10,585 nt of DNA from an uncultured Collinsella sp. (GTDB lineage Bacteria; Actinomycetota; Coriobacteriia; Coriobacteriales; Coriobacteriaceae). This document shows positions 6,268-10,585 of this stretch, one piece after another. The stretch's first letter is position 1, and each line of letters begins with the position of its first letter. Below the pieces are notes generated by a model. That model had not been told where the DNA came from, did no database searches, and was given only the letters and a program-made list of their open reading frames with translations. Position numbers and translations under genes: made by a program. The stretch covers positions 1-10,585 of the forward strand of contig CABUGI010000064.1 of assembly GCA_902491055.1 (NCBI GenBank), read 5' to 3'.

Positions 6268-7305
6268 ATGGGTAAGTACATCGTTAAACGTGTGCTTCAG
6301 TTCATCCCGGTATTTTTGGGCGTTACGCTGATTCTGTTCGCCCTTCAGAATATCGTGCCGGGAGATCCGATCAAGCTGATCGGTGGAGACAAGGCTCTGT
6401 CCCCCGAGGTGGAGCTTCAGCTTCGCGTCCGCTATCACCTGGTCCAGTCGGACGAGGACGGCAACGCGATCCTTGACGAGAACGGCGACCCCGTTCAAAC
6501 GTCGCTCGTGGACCGTTACTTGTATTACATGAACGGCCTGCTTCATGGCGATCTGGGCAATTCGTATCAGCGCAAGCTGCCGGTTACGGAAATTTTTGCC
6601 CAGAAGTATCCGTATACGGTCAAACTTGCCGCGTGCGCCATCGTGCTCGAGGCAATCATGGGTATCGGTGCGGGTATCATTTCGGCGGTAAAGCGTTATT
6701 CCTTCTGGGATATTTTGGTAACGCTCACCACGTCGATCCTCGTTGCGGTCCCGGCCTTCTGGCTCGGTATGTTGCTGCAGCTGTTCTTTGGCGTCATCCT
6801 CAAGGACGCTACGGGCGGTGCAATCTCCATGCCGATCTCGGGTGCCGGCGGTTCCAGCTCTCAGTATCAGGATTGGATGCACTATGTGCTTCCGACCATT
6901 ACGCTGGCTTCGGTTTCGACCGCTTATGCCGCCCGCATTATGCGCTCGCAGCTGCTTGACGTCATGAACCAGGATTACATCCGTACGGCAAAGGCCAAGG
7001 GTCTCTCCAATCGCGCGATCATCGTCAAGCATGCGCTTAAGAATGCACTCATCCCCGTCGTTACCTATATTGGTGTCGACTTTGGTGGCATGCTTTCGGG
7101 CGCCATCCTGACCGAGACGGTTTTTAACTGGCCCGGTATCGGCTATGAGGTCTATCGCGCCATTAGCATGCGTGACTGGCCCATCGTTATGGGCGGCGTT
7201 ACGCTCATCGTCGTCGTCGTCATGGTGATTAACCTGCTCGTCGACATTAGCTATGCATTCCTCGACCCGCGCATCCGCCTTGGCGGTCCGTCGGATAAGG
7301 CCTAA
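6268..7305 (+). CDS. oppB: Oligopeptide ABC transporter permease OppB
   Basis: This encodes a 345-residue integral membrane protein, one of two permeases forming the peptide channel. The N terminus MGKYIVKRVLQFIPVFLGV begins the first transmembrane helix and is followed by the family mark NIVPGDP. A long extracytoplasmic loop leads to GDLGNSY, then the remaining transmembrane helices of the BPD_transp_1 domain. The ATPase-contacting EAA loop starts at DYIRTAKAKGLS (residues 236-247), followed by the conserved KNALIPVVTYIG and WPGIGYEVYRAI stretches and a DPRIRLG C terminus. The extracytoplasmic loop holds an unusual acidic repeat at residues 62-76. The start has an AGGGGAG site 4 bp upstream. 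The gene is first of the tightly packed oppBCDF block. Family assignment is firm; Opp versus Dpp naming is by operon order. Confidence 0.94.
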   Translation: MGKYIVKRVLQFIPVFLGVTLILFALQNIVPGDPIKLIGGDKALSPEVELQLRVRYHLVQSDEDGNAILDENGDPVQTSLVDRYLYYMNGLLHGDLGNSYQRKLPVTEIFAQKYPYTVKLAACAIVLEAIMGIGAGIISAVKRYSFWDILVTLTTSILVAVPAFWLGMLLQLFFGVILKDATGGAISMPISGAGGSSSQYQDWMHYVLPTITLASVSTAYAARIMRSQLLDVMNQDYIRTAKAKGLSNRAIIVKHALKNALIPVVTYIGVDFGGMLSGAILTETVFNWPGIGYEVYRAISMRDWPIVMGGVTLIVVVVMVINLLVDISYAFLDPRIRLGGPSDKA

Positions 7306-7319
7306 GGGAGGTACGTCTC

Positions 7320-8255
7320 ATGCAGGAAACTGATTCTCAGTCTCAGGAGCAGGCTACCGCCACCAAGGCCGCATCTGCTCCCGCCAAGTCCCGCACGCTG
7401 TGGGGTGACGCTTTTAAGCGTCTTCGCAAGAACAAGCTCGCCGTTATCGGTGTCTGCTGGATCATCATCGTCGTTTTGGTTGCCCTGACCGCAGATCTGT
7501 GGGCTAAGCCCTGGCTCGGTTCGCCGACGGCTTCCGACTCGACCACCATGGCCGAGACGTCGCTGTTGGCTCCGTGTGCAGAGCACCCGTTTGGCACCGA
7601 CGCCCTTGGTCGCGACATTCTCGTCCGCGTTATCTACGGTGCACGCGTTTCGCTGTCCGTCGGCATTATGGCCACCGCGATCTCCACGGTGATCGGTCTG
7701 GTCATGGGTGCTCTGGCCGGTTTCTACGGCGGGATCTGGGATACGATCATCATGCGCTGTGCGGACATCTTCCTGGCGTTCCCGTACGTGCTGTTCGTTG
7801 TCGCCATGATCGCCGTTATCGGCCGTGGTCTTCAGAACGTCTTTATCGCCATCGGTATTCTCGGCTGGCCTTCGATTGCGCGCGTCTTCCGCTCTGCAAT
7901 CTTGACGGTCAAAGAAAACGACTATGTTGACGCTGCGCGCGCGATGGGTGCATCTGATGCTCGTATCGTAGTGCGTCACATCTTCCCGAACTCCGTCGCC
8001 TCCATCGTGGTCTACGCGACCATGAACATTGGCGGCGCCATTCTGACCGAGTCCGCTCTGTCCTTCCTCGGCATGGGCGTTATTCCGCCTACGCCTTCGT
8101 GGGGCTCCATGATTCAGGACGGTCAGCAGTATCTTCTGACTGCTCCCTGGATGATGATCATGCCCGGTCTGGCAATTCTCTCGACGGTGCTCGCCTTCAC
8201 CCTGCTGGGTGACGGTTTGCGCGACGCCCTCGACGTCAAGATGAAGGACGCATAA
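7320..8255 (+). CDS. oppC: Oligopeptide ABC transporter permease OppC
   Basis: This encodes a 311-residue integral membrane partner of OppB. It starts with a polar Q/S/A-rich cytoplasmic tail of about 25 residues, then the OppC_N segment LWGDAFKRLRKNKLAVIG leading into the first transmembrane helix. The family motif HPFGTDALGRDI begins at residue 89 and precedes the core permease helices. The EAA loop DYVDAARAMGASDARIVVRH starts at residue 201 and docks on the ATPases. SALSFLGMGVIPPTPSWG near the C-terminal third is a hallmark of OppC/DppC. GGGAGG (7306-7311) directly after the oppB stop is an ideal ribosome-binding site 8 bp before the ATG. Size and motifs are normal. Confidence 0.94.
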   Translation: MQETDSQSQEQATATKAASAPAKSRTLWGDAFKRLRKNKLAVIGVCWIIIVVLVALTADLWAKPWLGSPTASDSTTMAETSLLAPCAEHPFGTDALGRDILVRVIYGARVSLSVGIMATAISTVIGLVMGALAGFYGGIWDTIIMRCADIFLAFPYVLFVVAMIAVIGRGLQNVFIAIGILGWPSIARVFRSAILTVKENDYVDAARAMGASDARIVVRHIFPNSVASIVVYATMNIGGAILTESALSFLGMGVIPPTPSWGSMIQDGQQYLLTAPWMMIMPGLAILSTVLAFTLLGDGLRDALDVKMKDA

Positions 8256-8257
8256 GG

Positions 8258-9349
8258 ATGAAGAAGAACAAGAACTATGTGGACCTGAAGGACCAGCCGG
8301 TTCCCGAGGGCCAGCATCTGCTCGAGGTCGATGACCTTAAGATGTATTTCCATACCGAGGATGGTGTCGTTCGCGCTGTCGACGGTGTGTCCTACACGCT
8401 CGATCGCGGCGAGACCCTGGGTGTCGTCGGTGAGTCCGGCTCCGGGAAGTCCGTGACCGCCATGACCATCATGGGCCTCATCTCGATGCCTCCGGGAAAG
8501 ATCGAGGGCGGCGACGTTCGCTATCGCGGTCGTTCTATCCTCGAGATGACCGAGGAAGAGATGCAGCACATTCGCGGAAACGACATCGCGATGATCTTCC
8601 AGGATCCTATGACCTCCTTGAACCCGGTCTATAAGATCGGCAAGCAGGTGGGCGAGGGCCTTCGTCTGCACCGTGGCTACTCCAAGCAGGAGGCGCTCAA
8701 GCGCGCTACCGAGCTTTTGGACCTCGTGGGTATCCCCGAGCCCGAGAAGCGCGTCAATGAGTATCCGCACCAGTTCTCCGGCGGTATGCGTCAGCGTGTC
8801 ATGATCGCTATGGCTCTTGCCTGCGATCCCGATATCCTGATTGCCGACGAGCCCACGACGGCTCTGGACGTTACCATTCAGGCTCAGATTATCGAGCTCA
8901 TGCAGGAAATGCAGGAGAAGAACGGCAACGCCATCATCATGATTACCCATGACCTGGGCGTCGTTGCCGATATGGCCGATAAGATCATGGTTATGTACGC
9001 CGGCCGTCCCGTCGAGTTCGGTACTGCTGAGGAAATCTTCTACGAGAGTCGCCACCCCTACACCTGGGGCCTTATCCGCTCCATCCCGGAGCAGGCCATC
9101 GAAGAGAAGAAGCCGCTTACGCCGATTCACGGCAACCCGCCTTCGCTCATGAACCTGCCTGAGGGCTGCGTGTTCTCGCCTCGTTGTCCCTATGCGACGG
9201 ACAAGTGCCGCAAGCAGCGCCCCGAGCGCGTTGTCACCGAGTCTGGTCATTACTCTGCGTGCCACTACTCCGGTGACCCCGAGTTCCTCAAGAACGCTCC
9301 TGAGACGTCCCGTACGCGCAAGGATTCCAAGAAGGGAGGCGAGGCGTAA
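8258..9349 (+). CDS. oppD: Oligopeptide ABC transporter ATP-binding protein OppD
   Basis: This encodes a 363-residue cytoplasmic ATPase that, paired with OppF, powers peptide import. The domain order is clear: Walker A GESGSGKS (58-65), Q-loop in MIFQDPMTSLNP (Gln115), ABC signature FSGGMRQR (from 173), Walker B ILIADEP with catalytic Glu198, D-loop ALD, and switch His231. The oligo_HPY C-terminal domain begins around HPYTWGL. It carries Cys304, Cys310, Cys317 and Cys335, the spaced cysteines that in this family can hold an iron-sulfur cluster. The start lies 2 bp after oppC, with AAGGA (8244-8248) inside oppC as ribosome-binding site. A Lys/Arg/Gly-rich tail ends the protein. Position before oppF and family features support OppD rather than OppF. 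Confidence 0.95.
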   Translation: MKKNKNYVDLKDQPVPEGQHLLEVDDLKMYFHTEDGVVRAVDGVSYTLDRGETLGVVGESGSGKSVTAMTIMGLISMPPGKIEGGDVRYRGRSILEMTEEEMQHIRGNDIAMIFQDPMTSLNPVYKIGKQVGEGLRLHRGYSKQEALKRATELLDLVGIPEPEKRVNEYPHQFSGGMRQRVMIAMALACDPDILIADEPTTALDVTIQAQIIELMQEMQEKNGNAIIMITHDLGVVADMADKIMVMYAGRPVEFGTAEEIFYESRHPYTWGLIRSIPEQAIEEKKPLTPIHGNPPSLMNLPEGCVFSPRCPYATDKCRKQRPERVVTESGHYSACHYSGDPEFLKNAPETSRTRKDSKKGGEA

Positions 9350-10377
9350 TGGCAGATACCAACGAGCGTACTCCGCTGCTGAAGGTCGAGCACCTCTCTA
9401 AGGAGTTCCCCGCTGAGTCCGGCATGTTCGCCAAGCGCTTCTCCAAGCGTGTTGTCTCTGCAGTAAATGACATTTCGTTCGAGATTTATCCGGGCGAGAC
9501 CTTTGGTCTGGTTGGTGAGTCTGGTTGCGGTAAGTCCACGACGGGTCGCACCATCATGCGCCTGACCAAGCCGACCGCCGGTAAGGTGTTCTTCCAGGGT
9601 AAAGATGTTGCCGAGATGAGCAAGCATGAGATCAAGGACATGCGTCGCGAGATGCAGTTCATCTTCCAGGATCCCTATGCTTCGCTCAACCCCCGTATGA
9701 CCATCGGCGAGATCGTCTCCGAGCCCATGACCATTCATGGCGTGGGTACCAAGGAGGAGCGTATCGAGCGCGTCCGCGAGCTTCTCGACGTTGTCGGACT
9801 GAACCCCGAGCACATTAACCGCTATCCTCATGAGTTCTCCGGCGGTCAGCGTCAGCGTGTCGGCATTGCCCGTGCATTTGCGCTGAAGCCTAAGCTGATT
9901 ATCTGCGACGAGCCGGTTTCCGCTCTGGATGTGTCCATTCAGGCCCAGGTTCTGAACCTGCTCAAGGAACTGCAGGACAAGTTCGGTACCGCGTATCTGT
10001 TTATCGCTCACGACCTGTCCGTCGTGCAGCACATTTCCGATCGCGTTGCCGTTATGTATCTGGGTAAGATGGTTGAGGTTTCGGACTGGAAGACGCTCTA
10101 TAGCGAGCCTCACCATCCGTACACGCAGTCGCTGCTGTCTGCCGTGCCGGTTCCCGATCCGGATATCCAGAAGACCCGTAAGCGCATCATCCTCGCCGGC
10201 GATCCGCCGTCACCGCTGGATCCGCCGACCGGCTGCCGTTTCCACACTCGCTGCCCGATCGCGCAGGGCATCTGCTCTGAGAAGCTTCCCGAGTTTAAGG
10301 AAGTCGCACCGGGTCACTGCTGCGCGTGCCACTTCGCGGAGCCGTTCCCGATCAAGGAATCGCACATCGACCTGTAG
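9349..10377 (+). CDS. oppF: Oligopeptide ABC transporter ATP-binding protein OppF
   Basis: This encodes a 342-residue cytoplasmic ATPase, partner of OppD. Motifs are Walker A GESGCGKST (56-64), Q-loop in FIFQDPYASLNPRM, ABC signature FSGGQRQR (from 163), Walker B LIICDEP with Glu188, D-loop SALD and switch His221. The C-terminal oligo_HPY domain (from HHPYTQSL) has Cys296, Cys302 and Cys309, then a cluster Cys324-Cys325-x-Cys327. Between strand 1 and Walker A lies the 11-12-residue insertion (AESGMFAKRFSK) common in OppF/DppF. The ATG shares one base with the oppD stop (TAATG), with GGGAGG (9334-9339) 9 bp upstream, so translation is coupled. It is the last gene of the operon. Confidence 0.95.
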   Translation: MADTNERTPLLKVEHLSKEFPAESGMFAKRFSKRVVSAVNDISFEIYPGETFGLVGESGCGKSTTGRTIMRLTKPTAGKVFFQGKDVAEMSKHEIKDMRREMQFIFQDPYASLNPRMTIGEIVSEPMTIHGVGTKEERIERVRELLDVVGLNPEHINRYPHEFSGGQRQRVGIARAFALKPKLIICDEPVSALDVSIQAQVLNLLKELQDKFGTAYLFIAHDLSVVQHISDRVAVMYLGKMVEVSDWKTLYSEPHHPYTQSLLSAVPVPDPDIQKTRKRIILAGDPPSPLDPPTGCRFHTRCPIAQGICSEKLPEFKEVAPGHCCACHFAEPFPIKESHIDL

Positions 10378-10434
10378 CCGGTTGTTATCGTCCGGGCCCG
10401 CGCTGGACTTAGTTTTCAGAACGTCCTCGACCAT

Positions 10435-10483
10435 GGAAACCCCCTTATCCTGCTCCTTCGGAGCCGCGGATAAGGGGGTTTCC
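10435..10483. terminator. Likely bidirectional terminator: long inverted repeat between convergent genes
   Basis: GGAAACCCCCTTATCC (10435-10450) and its exact reverse complement (10468-10483) form a perfect 16-bp stem. The 17-nt interior contains a further small hairpin, GCTCC-TTC-GGAGC (10452-10464). The outer arms give AAACCCCC/GGGGGTTT on either strand, so each strand ends in only three U residues before CC. The position between oppF and a convergent minus-strand gene suits a bidirectional terminator. The weak T-tract leaves some doubt. Confidence 0.65.
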
Positions 10484-10496
10484 TGGTCTGACGCTC

Positions 10497-10585
10497 CTAT
10501 ATGGCAAGGTCTTTTTTAGAATCCATTTTTCGCTCGGCCTCGAAGGCCTGCCTGTCCCAATCGAGCGGGAGCCCCGCCTCGACCC
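10497..10585 (-). CDS. C-terminal end of an unrecognised convergent protein (partial)
   Basis: Read on the minus strand from the window edge, one frame gives 28 codons and a TAG stop. The peptide begins VEAGLPLDWDRQAFEAERK and ends KKDLAI. Its charged, helix-like composition is that of an ordinary soluble protein C terminus. The other two minus frames give low-complexity G/R/S-rich translations with no protein character. The hairpin immediately beyond its stop fits a gene ending here. I do not recognise the family, and the start and most of the gene lie outside the window. Confidence 0.55.
   Translation of the reverse strand, partial: VEAGLPLDWDRQAFEAERKMDSKKDLAI

Noticed and set aside
8123..9265. 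A 380-codon open frame on the minus strand across the end of oppC and oppD.
   Set aside because: It crosses two real genes with intact ABC motifs and has no ribosome-binding context of its own.
1..10585. Search for tRNA or rRNA genes, CRISPR arrays, insertion sequences, transposase or integrase genes, toxin-antitoxin pairs and phage genes.
   Set aside because: None seen; coding density and gene families are those of an ordinary core chromosomal region.

Overview
The window is a GC-rich, densely coded stretch of bacterial chromosome. It looks like a Gram-positive actinobacterium of the class Coriobacteriia, most probably Collinsella or a close relative. That placement is an inference from three things: the codon style (strong preference for GCC, CTC, GAG and AAG), a SecG of actinobacterial type beside glycolytic genes, and an anaerobe-like glycolysis plus peptide-uptake gene content. 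No 16S rRNA or other decisive marker is present.

Positions 1-4193 hold central glycolysis and a secretion gene. The window opens in the last 23 codons of gap (glyceraldehyde-3-phosphate dehydrogenase), followed by a strong intrinsic terminator. Next comes a tight unit pgk - tpiA - gpmI: pgk and tpiA overlap by 8 bp, and tpiA and gpmI are 5 bp apart. These encode phosphoglycerate kinase, triosephosphate isomerase and cofactor-independent phosphoglycerate mutase, all acting in the triose half of glycolysis. A second strong terminator ends this unit. A short monocistronic secG with its own likely extended -10 promoter and terminator follows.

Positions 4194-10483 hold a complete ABC peptide importer in the order oppA - oppB - oppC - oppD - oppF. 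A roughly 240-bp leader with small palindromes and a spaced direct repeat precedes oppA, a lipoprotein binding protein with a twin-arginine-like signal. A 156-bp gap with a stem-loop lacking a good T-tract separates oppA from oppB, which fits higher expression of the binding protein than of the membrane and ATPase subunits. oppB to oppF are closely packed (14-bp gap, 2-bp gap, 1-bp overlap). Both ATPases carry the C-terminal cysteine motif of the Opp/Dpp family. A perfect 16-bp inverted repeat then separates the operon from a convergent gene, whose last 28 codons are on the minus strand at the window end.

The gene content is ordinary housekeeping and nutrient uptake, and I found no convincing novel system. 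The points worth a second look are small: leader and intercistronic RNA structures, the Tat-like lipoprotein signal, an acidic tandem repeat in the OppB extracytoplasmic loop, and the mixed gene order around secG.
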